A DNA stretch of 64,000 nucleotides from BJGV01 sp003230615 (GCA_963663215.1 OY760140.1:1550001-1614000); one strand, 5' to 3'; counted from the stretch's first letter, positions 54,101 to 63,499 are shown. Translations and numbers: made by a program. The notes: generated from the sequence alone by a model not told the origin.

Positions 54101-54351
54101 TAAATAAAGTGACAGAAGGACGTCCCCACATTGTTGATATGATAAAAAATGGGGAAATAAATTTAATCATTAATACCGTAGAGGACAAACGTAGCGCGAT
54201 TCAGGATTCATACTCGATTCGCCATGCCGTACTACAAGCAAGAGTAACGTATTTCACCACGTTGGCGGGTGCGCGTGCTGCATGTGTTAGCATGACAAAT
54301 ATACGGGAGCTACAAGTTTACGACTTGAAAACATTGCATGCGACTGAATAA
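51148..54351 (+). CDS. carB: Carbamoyl-phosphate synthase large subunit
   Basis: Synthesises carbamoyl phosphate from bicarbonate, ammonia from CarA and two ATP. The 1,067-residue product has two duplicated ATP-grasp halves: the first with SILIIGAGPIIIGQACEFDYSG near the start and GGSGGGIAYN, the second from about residue 555 with VLGGGPNRIGQGIEFDYC. A C-terminal MGS-like allosteric domain begins near residue 940 (KIFISVRQSDKPRA, ATRGTATELA). Size and order are standard. Start ATG 51148 lacks a strong ribosome site. Followed by greA. Confidence 0.97.
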   Translation: MPKRTDINSILIIGAGPIIIGQACEFDYSGTQACKALREEGYRVILVNSNPATIMTDPEMADSTYIEPITWRMVEKIIAIEHPNALLPTMGGQTALNCALDLAKHGVLEKYGVKLIGASREAIDKAEDREQFKQAMTKINLGSARSAIAHSLEEALQVQAMVGYPTIIRPSFTMGGSGGGIAYNREEFLTICEHGLEASPTEELLIEESVIGWKEFEMEVVRDKLDNCIIICTIENLDPMGIHTGDSITVAPAQTLTDKEYQIMRNASIAVLREIGVETGGSNVQFAINPQDGRMLVIEMNPRVSRSSALASKATGFPIAKVASKLAIGYTLDEIRNDITNRATPASFEPTIDYVVTKIPRFAFEKFPQANDRLTTQMKSVGEVMAIGRTFQESLQKALRGLETGSDGLGEKTTDIGTIETELSDPGPERIWYIADAFRCGMDFNEIHTLTRIDPWFLAQIEDLVRQEQSLIGKTLDVLELGTLHKLKRSGFSDQRLAKLLNTEQAAVRAERYRLNLHPVYKRVDTCSAEFATHTAYMYSTYEEECEARPTDRKKIIVLGGGPNRIGQGIEFDYCCVHAAMSLRENGFETIMINCNPETVSTDYDTSDRLYFEPLTLEDVLEIVNVEKPFGVIVQYGGQTPLKLARDLEANGVPIIGTSPDMIDCAEDRERFQNMLHHLGLKQPVNRTARNSSAALTAANEIGYPLIVRPSYVLGGRAMEIIHEQRDLERYMREAIKVSHDSPVLLDRFLNDAIEVDVDAICDGETVLIGGVMEHIEQAGVHSGDSACSLPPFSLSPAIKNELSRQTEAMAKALQVVGLMNVQFAIQGDVVYVLEVNPRASRTVPFVSKATGLQLAKISACCMVGITLAQQGVASKTTPSYYSVKEAVFPFIKFPGVDTILGPEMKSTGEVMGVGHTFAEAFVKSQLAAGVKLPTAGKIFISVRQSDKPRAVEIARKLAELGFTLYATRGTATELARAGLEVIPVNKVTEGRPHIVDMIKNGEINLIINTVEDKRSAIQDSYSIRHAVLQARVTYFTTLAGARAACVSMTNIRELQVYDLKTLHATE

Positions 54352-54515
54352 GCAGTAGTCGGCACCATACGCAGTTGCTACTAAGTATGAATACAAAGAA
54401 ATAGTAGATTAATGAGATGTAGACTTCAATCCTACCAGGCAAGACTTGCTGAAAACCATACTGATTAATAATCAGCGATCGAAATCGAAGAAAATAACTG
54501 AAGAGAGCAGATCCC

Positions 54516-54992
54516 ATGAGCACAATTCCATTGACAGTAATTGGTGCGGAAAAACTACGTTCCGAACTACACGAAATGAAGACCGTGCAACGTCCTGCAA
54601 TAATTGCTGCCATTGCCGAGGCCCGCTCACATGGAGATCTCACAGAAAATGCCGAATACGATGCCGCAAAGGAGCGACAAGGATTCATCGAAGGACGCAT
54701 TTCCGAACTGGAAAGCAAACTTGCTAATGCACAGATTATCAACCCTGCATTACTCGATGCTGATGGTGCCTGCGTTTTTGGTGCCACCATTGATCTTGAA
54801 GAAATACCTAGTGGTACGATGATAACGTACCAGATTGTTGGCGACGATGAGGCGGATATCAAGCAAGATAAGATTTCTATCAGCTCCCCTATATCCCGTG
54901 CCCTGATTGGTAAGCATCCAGGTGATGTAGCAGAAGTGCTGGCTCCGGGTGGAACGAGGGAGTACGTGATTCACAATGTGAAATATATTTAG
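54516..54992 (+). CDS. greA: Transcription elongation factor GreA
   Basis: Rescues backtracked RNA polymerase by stimulating transcript cleavage. The 158-residue product begins MSTIPLTVIGAEKLRSEL, has the N-terminal coiled coil with the acidic tip ENAEYDAAKERQGFIEGRI near residues 41-60, and the C-terminal FKBP-like domain ending ALIGKHPGDVAEV. carB followed by greA is common in proteobacteria. Four small reading frames overlapping it are shadows. Confidence 0.96.
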   Translation: MSTIPLTVIGAEKLRSELHEMKTVQRPAIIAAIAEARSHGDLTENAEYDAAKERQGFIEGRISELESKLANAQIINPALLDADGACVFGATIDLEEIPSGTMITYQIVGDDEADIKQDKISISSPISRALIGKHPGDVAEVLAPGGTREYVIHNVKYI

Positions 54993-55244
54993 ATATTAGA
55001 CAATCTTCTCATCGACAGAACATAGCAATACAACATAGCAATACATACATTAAGGCTAAAAGCTATGCTTCGTTCTGGGCAGTAATCTTTTTATACTAAT
55101 CGTGGTAGATTCTTATACTTCACGCAATTTGGGACAAAAACCTCCAAATTCATTAATGTCATGTACAGTAAGCCATTGATACAAAATAATGAAAAGATAT
55201 TGTAGGGTTACCATAATTTTTTCCTAAAGGTCTAACTCCACCCA

Positions 55245-55874
55245 ATGAAGAATGTCAAATCCAGTAAAGCCTGGATAAAGGAGCACGTAAATGATTTCTT
55301 CGTTAAGCAAGCAAAAAAAGAGGGTTATCGTTCACGTGCTGCTTACAAACTAATAGAAATCTCTAGGCGCGATCATTTGCTGAAACCTGGAATTATCGTC
55401 GTGGACCTTGGTGCGACACCTGGTGGTTGGTCACAAGTGGCAGCAAACAAGGTGGGCTGGAACGGTAGAGTATTTTCGCTGGATATACTGGAAATGGGGC
55501 CACTACCTGGTGTTACATTCATTCAGGGTGATTTCGAAGAAGAAACCACTTTGATTGAACTGAGAAAAAAAATTGGTGGAAAGCCAGTTGACCTTGTAAT
55601 TTCGGATATGTCGCCTAATATAAGCGGTATAAGAATATGTGACCAGGCACGTAGCATGTATTTAGCTGAGTTGGCTCTGCAATTTTCTGTGGAACAATTG
55701 AACTCTGGTGGTAACTTTCTCGTCAAAGTATTCCAAGGTTCTGGTTTCGAGCAGTTTCTGTGTACCATGCGTACTTCATTCAAGCAGGTAGTAACGCGTA
55801 AACCTGAAGCATCGCGTGGTCGTAGTAACGAATTATATTTACTTGGACTAAAGAAACAAGAAAGAATACCGTAG
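55245..55874 (+). CDS. rlmE: 23S rRNA 2'-O-methyltransferase RlmE (FtsJ)
   Basis: Methylates the 2'-OH of a uridine in the A-loop of 23S rRNA. The 209-residue product has the N-terminal SRAAYKLIEI segment, SAM loop VVDLGATPGGWSQVAANKV near residue 54, the catalytic Lys-Asp-Lys-Glu residues in KPVDLVISDMSPNISGI and GGNFLVKVFQGSGF, and the late SRGRSNELYLLG (KASRSRS-like). It lies 157 bases before ftsH, the usual pair. Upstream gap 54993-55244 shows no gene. Confidence 0.95.
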   Translation: MKNVKSSKAWIKEHVNDFFVKQAKKEGYRSRAAYKLIEISRRDHLLKPGIIVVDLGATPGGWSQVAANKVGWNGRVFSLDILEMGPLPGVTFIQGDFEEETTLIELRKKIGGKPVDLVISDMSPNISGIRICDQARSMYLAELALQFSVEQLNSGGNFLVKVFQGSGFEQFLCTMRTSFKQVVTRKPEASRGRSNELYLLGLKKQERIP

Positions 55875-56031
55875 CCATATCTAAGCAAAGTAAGAATTGT
55901 TACTAGCCTAGTTTGGATATTAGTCACCAAAATTGGATAATTCTCAGATCAAGATGCACCCTGTTATTAATCCAGAAATGGGTTTAAAATAAACAATTAA
56001 GAATTCTGATAGTGTTAACCAAGGAGCTATC

Positions 56032-57933
56032 TTGAACAATCTCGTTAAAAACATGGTTATTTGGCTAGTTATTGCGCTAGTACTAATGACGGTGTTTAAC
56101 CAGTTCAGTACGCGTCAGACAACGCAGACACCGATGGAATATTCTCAGTTCATCGATGAGGTGAAACAAGGCAGAATAGCCAAGGTAACCATTGAAGGAC
56201 GCACGCTAAAAGGTACCAAGGCTGATGGTAGACGCTTCACCACATACACACCTTCCGACCCCTGGATGGTAAGTGACTTGCTCAAAGCAGGTGTTGTCAT
56301 CGATGCTAAGCCAGAGGAAGAACCATCGTTATTGATGAATATTTTTGTCTCGTGGTTCCCAATGTTGTTGCTAATTGCTGTATGGATTTTCTTCATGCGC
56401 CAAATGCAAGGCGGCGGACGTGGTGGTGGCGCTTTCTCATTTGGCAAGAGTAAGGCACGCATGTTAGATGAGACCACCAATGAAGTAACATTTGCTGATG
56501 TGGCAGGTTGCGAAGAAGCCAAAGAAGAAGTTTCAGAGTTAGTGGAATTCCTGCGTGAACCCACTAAGTTCCAAAAATTAGGTGGCCATATCCCCCGTGG
56601 CGTATTGATGATCGGTAATCCTGGCACAGGTAAAACTCTGCTAGCTCGTGCTATTGCAGGAGAAGCCAAGGTCCCTTTCTACACTATTTCTGGATCTGAT
56701 TTTGTGGAAATGTTCGTTGGCGTGGGTGCTGCGAGAGTACGAGATATGTTCGAGCAAGCCAAAAAAAATGCGCCTTGTATTATCTTCATCGATGAAATTG
56801 ATGCAGTTGGTCGCCAGCGTGGTGCGGGGTTGGGTGGTGGCAACGATGAGCGCGAACAAACCCTAAACGCATTATTGGTTGAAATGGATGGTTTTGAAGG
56901 AACATCCGGTGTGATTGTAATCGCGGCCACCAACCGCCCTGATGTACTTGATCCAGCATTGCTGCGTCCTGGCCGTTTTGATCGACAGGTAACGGTACCA
57001 CTACCCGATATACGAGGACGCGAACAGATTCTTCACGTCCATATGCGAAAGGTACCAATCTCTCCCGATGTAAAAGCGGACATTATCGCGCGCGGCACTC
57101 CTGGAATGTCTGGCGCTGATTTGGCCAATTTAGTGAATGAGGCAGCGCTGTATGCAGCGCGGTGTAATAAACGGCTCGTAGATATGGATGACTTTGAACA
57201 CGCCAAGGACAAAATATTTATGGGTGCAGAACGACGCTCAGTAGTAATGCCAGAGCATGAACGACGCAATACTGCTTATCACGAATCTGGGCACGCTGTG
57301 GTAGCCCAACTTCTGCCTAAAACCGATCCAGTGCATAAAGTCACCATTATTCCACGAGGACGCGCACTGGGCGTAACTATGCAATTACCTGTTGAAGACC
57401 GTTTCAGCATGGATCGTGAAGAAATTCTACAAAATATTGCGGTAATGTTTGGCGGGCGTATCGCCGAAGAAGTGTTTATGAAACAGATGACCACTGGTGC
57501 ATCTAATGATTTTGAGCGTGCTACCGAAATGGCTCGGCGCATGGTCACCCAATGGGGCATGTCTGAATCACTTGGCACTATGGTGTATGGAGAAAATGAG
57601 GGTGAAATTTTTCTTGGTCGTTCTGTCACCACTCACAAAAATATGAGTGAAGCTACAATGCAGAATGTAGATATAGAAATTCGTCGCATAATTGATCAAC
57701 AGTACGCCCTGGCACGTAAGCTGATTGAAGAAAACAGCGACAAGATTGAGGCTATGGCAAAGGCCCTACTAGAATGGGAAACCATAGATTCCGATCAAAT
57801 TGTAGACATCATGGAAGGTCGTACTCCGCGTCCGCCCAAACCGACTCAAACTACTACACCACCAATCCCACCAAAAGACGATCCAACGCCTCCAGGTGCA
57901 CCTGCAACTGCGACCCCGGCGCAAGAAGTATAA
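56032..57933 (+). CDS. ftsH: ATP-dependent zinc metalloprotease FtsH
   Basis: Membrane-anchored AAA+ protease degrading misfolded and regulatory proteins, including LpxC in enterics. The 633-residue product has two N-terminal membrane segments (about 7-25 and 101-122), Walker A GNPGTGKT near 199, the pore loop FVEMFVGVGAARV, FIDEIDAVGRQRG, the second region of homology, and the zinc motif HESGH near 419. The C-terminus ends in a Pro/Thr-rich tail. The start is TTG at 56032, six bases after AAGGAG. Confidence 0.96.
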   Translation: MNNLVKNMVIWLVIALVLMTVFNQFSTRQTTQTPMEYSQFIDEVKQGRIAKVTIEGRTLKGTKADGRRFTTYTPSDPWMVSDLLKAGVVIDAKPEEEPSLLMNIFVSWFPMLLLIAVWIFFMRQMQGGGRGGGAFSFGKSKARMLDETTNEVTFADVAGCEEAKEEVSELVEFLREPTKFQKLGGHIPRGVLMIGNPGTGKTLLARAIAGEAKVPFYTISGSDFVEMFVGVGAARVRDMFEQAKKNAPCIIFIDEIDAVGRQRGAGLGGGNDEREQTLNALLVEMDGFEGTSGVIVIAATNRPDVLDPALLRPGRFDRQVTVPLPDIRGREQILHVHMRKVPISPDVKADIIARGTPGMSGADLANLVNEAALYAARCNKRLVDMDDFEHAKDKIFMGAERRSVVMPEHERRNTAYHESGHAVVAQLLPKTDPVHKVTIIPRGRALGVTMQLPVEDRFSMDREEILQNIAVMFGGRIAEEVFMKQMTTGASNDFERATEMARRMVTQWGMSESLGTMVYGENEGEIFLGRSVTTHKNMSEATMQNVDIEIRRIIDQQYALARKLIEENSDKIEAMAKALLEWETIDSDQIVDIMEGRTPRPPKPTQTTTPPIPPKDDPTPPGAPATATPAQEV

Positions 57934-58085
57934 AACGACGGGTGAATGAAACTGGGAAAATACACAAAAGTTATTGTACTTGCAATACTCACCATCACTC
58001 AAAATCGTGGAGGCAAACTTCGGGTAGCTGAAACTCTTTCTCTAAGCTAAGTGCTCTTCCCGAGTCTCCTTTTGGCTTCTCTCCA

Positions 58086-58901
58086 TTGCGGAAAAATCTC
58101 TACTCCCTCCCCCCTCGTATCCCTCTCGTAATGGGGATTGTGAACGTAACGCCAGACTCCTTCTCTGACAGTGGTCTGTGCGCATCGACCGAGAACGCTC
58201 TCCGACATGCTACACAATTGATTGAAGAGGGTGTTGACATGCTTGACATTGGCGGTGAATCTACTCGCCCTGGTAGTACCCCAGTATGTGTCGAAGAAGA
58301 ATTACATCGCGTCCTTCCGGTGGTACAAGCCTTAGTTAACAAGAATATCCCGATTTCTGTTGACACCTCTAAACCGGAAGTAATGCATGCAACAATAAAA
58401 GCTGGTGCAATCATGATTAATGACATCAATGCTCTACAAGCCCCTGGAGCGCTTGAAGTCGTAGCAACTGGAGGTGCAGCTGCATGCATAGTGCATATGC
58501 AAGGAAAACCACACAGTATGCAGGTAAATCCTCAATACAGTGACGTAGTATCAGAAGTAAAAGATTTCTTACAGCAACGCATAGATGCGGCACAATCTGC
58601 AGGAATCCCACGAGAACGACTAACGATAGACCCAGGATTCGGATTCGGTAAAACTCTAGAGCACAATCTCCAATTACTACGTTGTCTAGACCGCTTTACG
58701 GACATGGGTGTAGCAGTTCTAGTAGGATTATCTCGTAAATCCATGTTGGGAGAAATCACTGGTAGCAAAATAAGCAACCGAGTCCATTCCAGTGTCTCAG
58801 CGGCATTGTTGGCTGCGACTAAAGGCGCTAGAATCCTGCGGGTACACGATGTAAAAGCAACAAAAGAAGCCTTAGCAGTTTACAATGCGATGATCGGCTA
58901 A
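58086..58901 (+). CDS. folP: Dihydropteroate synthase
   Basis: Joins 4-aminobenzoate and dihydropterin pyrophosphate to make dihydropteroate for folate; target of sulfonamides. The 271-residue product has LVMGIVNVTPDSFSDSG near residue 13, DMLDIGGESTRPGS near 51, ISVDTSKPEVM, the IDPGFGFGKTLEHN strand, and VGLSRKSMLGEITG. The start appears to be TTG at 58086; the next ATG (58131) would cut into the first conserved strand, so a non-ATG start is needed. Lies in the conserved ftsH-folP-glmM order. Confidence 0.95.
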   Translation: MRKNLYSLPPRIPLVMGIVNVTPDSFSDSGLCASTENALRHATQLIEEGVDMLDIGGESTRPGSTPVCVEEELHRVLPVVQALVNKNIPISVDTSKPEVMHATIKAGAIMINDINALQAPGALEVVATGGAAACIVHMQGKPHSMQVNPQYSDVVSEVKDFLQQRIDAAQSAGIPRERLTIDPGFGFGKTLEHNLQLLRCLDRFTDMGVAVLVGLSRKSMLGEITGSKISNRVHSSVSAALLAATKGARILRVHDVKATKEALAVYNAMIG

Positions 58902-58970
58902 ACATAAAAAACAACAAGGCAAGTACTGTTCGTGCAGTTTTCTAGTTTTGATTAATAGGGGATAGATCAA

Positions 58971-60332
58971 TTGACCAAAAAATATTTCGGTACTGATGGT
59001 ATACGTGGGCGGGTAGGTGATACTCCTATCACTCCAGAATTCGTCATGCACCTTGGTTATTCTGCAGGTAAAGTACTAGCCTCAGAAGACAGATACCTAT
59101 CTAAGGACAAACGCCCTGCAGTGCTGATCGGCAAGGATACGCGTATATCTGGCTATATGTTAGAGTCGGCCTTGCAAGCAGGCCTATCTGCAGCTGGGGT
59201 GGATGTACTGTTAACTGGTCCCATGCCAACTCCGGCTGTTGCCTATCTCACCTGTGCGCTACGGCTACAAGCAGGCATTGTAATTTCTGCTTCACATAAT
59301 CCATTTGAAGACAACGGCATCAAGTTTTTTTCTGCTTCGGGCAACAAACTATCCGATACAACTGAAAACAAAATAGAAATGGGATTAGATGCACCGATTA
59401 CATCCATGGCCTCTGCACAACTTGGCAGAGCGAGACGAGTTAACGATGCATCTGGACGCTACATAGAGTTTTGTAAAAGTACCTTTCCATATCATCTTGA
59501 TTTACGTGGCATGCGTATCGTGGTTGATTGTGCCCATGGAGCGACATACCATATCGCTGGCCATGTGTTACATGAACTAGGCGCGGATGTGGTTGTTATA
59601 GGAGCACAGCCTGATGGTTTGAATATCAATCAAAAATGCGGCGCTACGCATAGTACAACAATACAAAAAGCTGTAAGGAAACACCACGCTGATATCGGTA
59701 TTGCACTTGATGGAGATGGTGATCGTATGGTCATGTCTGATAAAAACGGTGTCCTCTACGATGGCGACCAGTTACTCTACATCATTGCCAGACACCGCCA
59801 GCAGAAAGGCCTTCTCAAGGGCGGGGTAGTAGGTACATTGATGACTAATCTTGCGATAGAAAACGGTTTTAATAAGTTAGGTATCCCTTTTGCCCGCGCC
59901 AACGTTGGTGACCGTCACGTACTGGAGCTGATACAAAAGAAAAGCTGGGAGCTAGGAGGAGAAGGATCTGGCCACATAATTTGTGTTGACAAGCATACCA
60001 CAGGCGACGGCATTATTTCTGCGTTGCAAATACTGCACGCAATGCGGGGCTCCAACAAAACATTGGCAGAACTCTCACGTGGCGTTACACTTTACCCACA
60101 ACAACTTATTAACGTTAAAGTCCAAAAAGGGTTAGATTTTCATGCTATTACGTCGATCAAGGCTGCTCAGACAAAGGCCAAACGTGATCTTGGCGACCAA
60201 GGCCGCATACTACTACGTGCATCGGGCACAGAACCACTGGTACGGGTAATGGTAGAGGGTAAATCAAAACAAAAGGTCAAGTACTGGGTTGAATATATAT
60301 CAAATACTTTGCGTAATGCCGCAAATCGATAA
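58971..60332 (+). CDS. glmM: Phosphoglucosamine mutase
   Basis: Converts glucosamine-6-phosphate to glucosamine-1-phosphate for peptidoglycan and LPS. The 453-residue product begins KKYFGTDGIRGRVGD, has the phosphoserine loop in VISASHNPFEDNGIKFF near residue 103, the metal-binding DGDGDRMVM near 244, the sugar-binding GEGSGHI near 329, and RASGTEPLVRVMVEG near 430. The start is TTG at 58971 with AGGGG at a suitable distance upstream. Third gene of ftsH-folP-glmM. Confidence 0.96.
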   Translation: MTKKYFGTDGIRGRVGDTPITPEFVMHLGYSAGKVLASEDRYLSKDKRPAVLIGKDTRISGYMLESALQAGLSAAGVDVLLTGPMPTPAVAYLTCALRLQAGIVISASHNPFEDNGIKFFSASGNKLSDTTENKIEMGLDAPITSMASAQLGRARRVNDASGRYIEFCKSTFPYHLDLRGMRIVVDCAHGATYHIAGHVLHELGADVVVIGAQPDGLNINQKCGATHSTTIQKAVRKHHADIGIALDGDGDRMVMSDKNGVLYDGDQLLYIIARHRQQKGLLKGGVVGTLMTNLAIENGFNKLGIPFARANVGDRHVLELIQKKSWELGGEGSGHIICVDKHTTGDGIISALQILHAMRGSNKTLAELSRGVTLYPQQLINVKVQKGLDFHAITSIKAAQTKAKRDLGDQGRILLRASGTEPLVRVMVEGKSKQKVKYWVEYISNTLRNAANR

Positions 60333-60512
60333 AAACCACTCAGAATAAGATGCGTCTAAGATTGTGTGGCATGTCCTCTCCATTTAAAATAAAACGCTTC
60401 AATTCTAGAGGCTAGTTCTTAGCTTGATACTATTCAATTTTTTACGAGAGCTGCATTATAAATTGTATTCGCTGGTATAATTTTCTCTATCTCTTCATCA
60501 AAGGAATAAACT

Positions 60513-62429
60513 GTGCCAGTTATTCGTTTACCGGATGGTTCGGAACGTAAATTTGATCAGCCAGTAACGGTAATAGAAGTTGCAGCGTCGATTGGTACAG
60601 GTCTAGCACGTGCAGCGTTAGCGGGCAAAGTAAACGGTAAGTTAGTAGATACATCCGGCCGCATAGAAGTCGATAGCGATCTTGCTATAGTGACTGAAAA
60701 AGATGCGGAAGGATTAGAAGTTATTCGTCATTCTAGTGCGCATTTGCTGGCACATGCAGTAAAAGAACTATTTCCCGAGGCGCAAGTTACTATCGGGCCA
60801 GTAGTCGAAAATGGGTTTTACTACGACTTTTCTTACAAACGTGCCTTCACACTTGAAGATCTGATAGCAATCGAAAAGCGTATGACTGAAATCAGTAAGC
60901 GTGATTTGAAAATAGAACGCAAGGTATGGGAACGTTCTGAAGCAATTAAATTTTTTAAAAACCAGAGTGAGCACTATAAAGCACAAATCATCGAGGCTAT
61001 TCCAGGCGAGGAGGATGTGTCGCTTTACTCTCAGGGAAATTTTACTGATCTGTGCCGTGGCCCACATGTCCCAGCCACTTCTAGACTTAAGATATTTAAG
61101 TTGATGAAAGTAGCGGGTGCTTATTGGCGAGGAGATTCGCACAATGAAATGCTGCAGAGAATTTATGGTACGGCCTGGACTAAAAAGGAAGATCAAGATG
61201 CTTACCTTCTCCGTCTTGAAGAAGCCGAAAAGCGAGACCACCGCAAGCTTGGCAAGCAATTGGATTTATTTCATATACAAGAAGAGGCGCCGGGCATGGT
61301 ATTTTGGCATCCTAACGGTTGGATTATCTGGCAGCAGGTAGAGCAATACATGCGTAAAGTGCTCCAGGAAAACGCCTATCAAGAAATTCGGACGCCCCAG
61401 ATACTTGACAAAGCATTATGGGAACGCTCTGGACATTGGGAAAATTTTCGTGAAAATATGTTCGCCACACATTCGGAAGAACGTAATTTTGCGATTAAAC
61501 CAATGAATTGCCCTGGTCATATCCAAGTGTTTAACCAGGGATTAAAAAGCTATCGTGATTTACCATTACGTCTAGCTGAATTTGGTTCGTGTCATCGTAA
61601 TGAGCCCTCTGGTGCACTGCACGGCCTCATGCGAGTACGGACATTCACCCAAGACGATGCGCACATTTTTTGTACTGAATCCCAAATACAGGATGAAGTG
61701 GTAAATTTTATTGACCTATTGCAGAAAATTTATACAGACTTCGGTTTTAATGAAATTCTGGTTAAACTGTCAACCCGACCACAAATGCGCGTTGGCTCGG
61801 AGCAGCAATGGGATGAAGCAGAAACTGCTCTGGAATTAGCGCTGAAACACAAGAAGCTTATCTGGGAAGTAGAAGCAGGTGAAGGGGCATTTTACGGACC
61901 AAAAATAGATTTTTCTCTCAAGGATAGTATCGGCAGGGTGTGGCAATGTGGCACGCTCCAGCTTGATTTCTCCATGCCAGAGAGGTTGGGTGCAGGATTT
62001 GTTGCTGAGGATAACACGCGCCAAGTGCCAGTAATGCTGCACCGTGCAATTTTAGGATCATTAGAACGCTTCATTGGCATTCTCATCGAGAATCATGCTG
62101 GAGCACTTCCCTTGTGGCTTTCACCGAATCAGGTAGTGGTACTGAACATTTCTGAACGACAAGCAGATTACGCAAAAAAAATAGCTGAAGAACTAAAGCG
62201 CAATGGCATCCGAGCACATGCGGACTTGAGAAATGAAAAAATACCCTATAAAATACGGGAATATAGTTTACAAAAGCTGCCCTACCAGATCATTGTGGGT
62301 TCCAAGGAAGTAGCAACTCAATCGGTTGCTGTGCGTACCCGGTCTGGTTCTGATCTTGGTCAAATGTCTCTTCAGGTATTTATTGAACGCCTTAAAATAG
62401 AGATATCTACGAAGATAGGCGCAGCTTAA
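60513..62429 (+). CDS. thrS: Threonyl-tRNA synthetase
   Basis: Charges tRNA-Thr and edits mis-attached serine. The 638-residue product opens at GTG 60513 and has a TGS domain (about 1-62), an editing domain with HSSAHLLAHAVKELFP and the CRGPHVP zinc-like motif, class II motif 2 FGSCHRNEPSGALHGLMRVRTF, motif 3 PVMLHRAILGSLERFIGIL, and an anticodon-binding domain. Catalytic zinc ligands include Cys in MNCPGH. AAGGA upstream supports the GTG. First gene of the thrS-infC-rpmI-rplT-pheS set. Confidence 0.97.
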   Translation: MPVIRLPDGSERKFDQPVTVIEVAASIGTGLARAALAGKVNGKLVDTSGRIEVDSDLAIVTEKDAEGLEVIRHSSAHLLAHAVKELFPEAQVTIGPVVENGFYYDFSYKRAFTLEDLIAIEKRMTEISKRDLKIERKVWERSEAIKFFKNQSEHYKAQIIEAIPGEEDVSLYSQGNFTDLCRGPHVPATSRLKIFKLMKVAGAYWRGDSHNEMLQRIYGTAWTKKEDQDAYLLRLEEAEKRDHRKLGKQLDLFHIQEEAPGMVFWHPNGWIIWQQVEQYMRKVLQENAYQEIRTPQILDKALWERSGHWENFRENMFATHSEERNFAIKPMNCPGHIQVFNQGLKSYRDLPLRLAEFGSCHRNEPSGALHGLMRVRTFTQDDAHIFCTESQIQDEVVNFIDLLQKIYTDFGFNEILVKLSTRPQMRVGSEQQWDEAETALELALKHKKLIWEVEAGEGAFYGPKIDFSLKDSIGRVWQCGTLQLDFSMPERLGAGFVAEDNTRQVPVMLHRAILGSLERFIGILIENHAGALPLWLSPNQVVVLNISERQADYAKKIAEELKRNGIRAHADLRNEKIPYKIREYSLQKLPYQIIVGSKEVATQSVAVRTRSGSDLGQMSLQVFIERLKIEISTKIGAA

Positions 62430-62456
62430 TTTATTTAACAAACTCGGGGAACTACT

Positions 62457-63119
62457 ATAGCTCAGGAAAAAGTAGCACGTGTCAATTATGAGATTAATGC
62501 GCCGGAAGTGCGTTTAATAGGTGTGAAAGGAGAACAGATAGGTATCGTCGCTCTGGAGAGCGCTATATCTTTGGCGGAGGAGGCTGAGATAGATTTGGTT
62601 GAAATTGCTCCCACTGCCAAGCCTCCAGTATGTCGTTTAATGGATTATGGCAAGTTCCGTTATCAAGAAAGTAAGAAAAAACACGAGGCTAAGCTAAAGC
62701 AAAAACAAGTACAAATCAAAGAAGTAAAATTCCGTCCGAATACAGACGACGGTGACTATAATATCAAGCTTCGCAACTTGATTGGCTTCTTAGCGGAAGG
62801 AGGCAAAGCTAAGGTTACGCTCCGTTTTCGCGGACGTGAAATGGCGCATCAGGAATTCGGTGTACGCCTACTTGAGCGAGTAAGAAACGACTTGGATACT
62901 TATGCGACAGTAGAGCAGTTTCCAAGAATGGAAGGACGACAAATGGTAATGGTTCTATCACCCAAGAAAAAGGAGGTGAAGACGGCCAAGCCCAAAGAAA
63001 CCAAGCTGAAGGAAATTAAACCAAATATGGTTGAGGAAGACAACAACGCAACACAGAATCCCAAGAATTTGGAAACAAATTTTACGGTTGAAACTAAAAC
63101 AACAGCTGAGAAGCTTTAA
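62457..63119 (+). CDS. infC: Translation initiation factor IF-3 (probable ATA start)
   Basis: IF-3 dissociates ribosomes and checks start codon and initiator tRNA. The frame reads upstream from an internal GTG (62508) to ATA at 62457, giving a 220-residue product opening IAQEKVARVNYEINAPEVRL, which matches the family N-terminus. GGGGA at 62446-62450 is spaced six bases from the ATA. Further hallmarks: RLMDYGKFRYQESKKKHEAK, KLRNLIGFLAEGGKAKVTLRFRGREMAHQE (in sections), and a C-terminal Lys/Glu-rich tail longer than usual by about 40 residues. Rare-codon starts in infC are known to let IF-3 limit its own synthesis. Confidence 0.92.
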   Translation: MAQEKVARVNYEINAPEVRLIGVKGEQIGIVALESAISLAEEAEIDLVEIAPTAKPPVCRLMDYGKFRYQESKKKHEAKLKQKQVQIKEVKFRPNTDDGDYNIKLRNLIGFLAEGGKAKVTLRFRGREMAHQEFGVRLLERVRNDLDTYATVEQFPRMEGRQMVMVLSPKKKEVKTAKPKETKLKEIKPNMVEEDNNATQNPKNLETNFTVETKTTAEKL

Positions 63120-63290
63120 AAATGAAGTGGCGAAACACTGAAGATTAGCTGTAAATGTGTATATATAGTTGCGGGTCTGGTAAAAACCATATCTTACCTT
63201 TTAGTAAAAAAAACCAAGTGATGTTTAGGTTATAAAAGCTTTCGAGTTAGGAAACACCTAGCGTCATCTTAAAACAACAGGAGTTATGTC

Positions 63291-63488
63291 ATGCCCAAAA
63301 TGAAGACCAAGCGCGGTGCCGCCAAGCGCTTTAAAGTAAGGGCTGGCGGTAGTATCAAACGCTCGCATGCATTCAAGCGCCATATCCTCACAAAAAAAAC
63401 TACCAAGAATAAGCGCCAGCTGAGAGGGACTACCGAGGTTAATCATAGTAACGTAGCGTCTGTACACGCTATGATACCCTACGCCTAA
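63291..63488 (+). CDS. rpmI: 50S ribosomal protein L35
   Basis: Small basic protein (65 residues) of the large subunit with the family opening MPKMKTKRGAAKRFKVRAGG and the conserved RSHAFKRHILTKK. An AGGAG site lies eight bases upstream. In many bacteria the 170-base leader between infC and rpmI is where L20 represses its own synthesis; I see no clear pseudoknot by eye. rplT follows after 11 bases. Confidence 0.97.
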   Translation: MPKMKTKRGAAKRFKVRAGGSIKRSHAFKRHILTKKTTKNKRQLRGTTEVNHSNVASVHAMIPYA

Positions 63489-63499
63489 GGAGAAACGTC

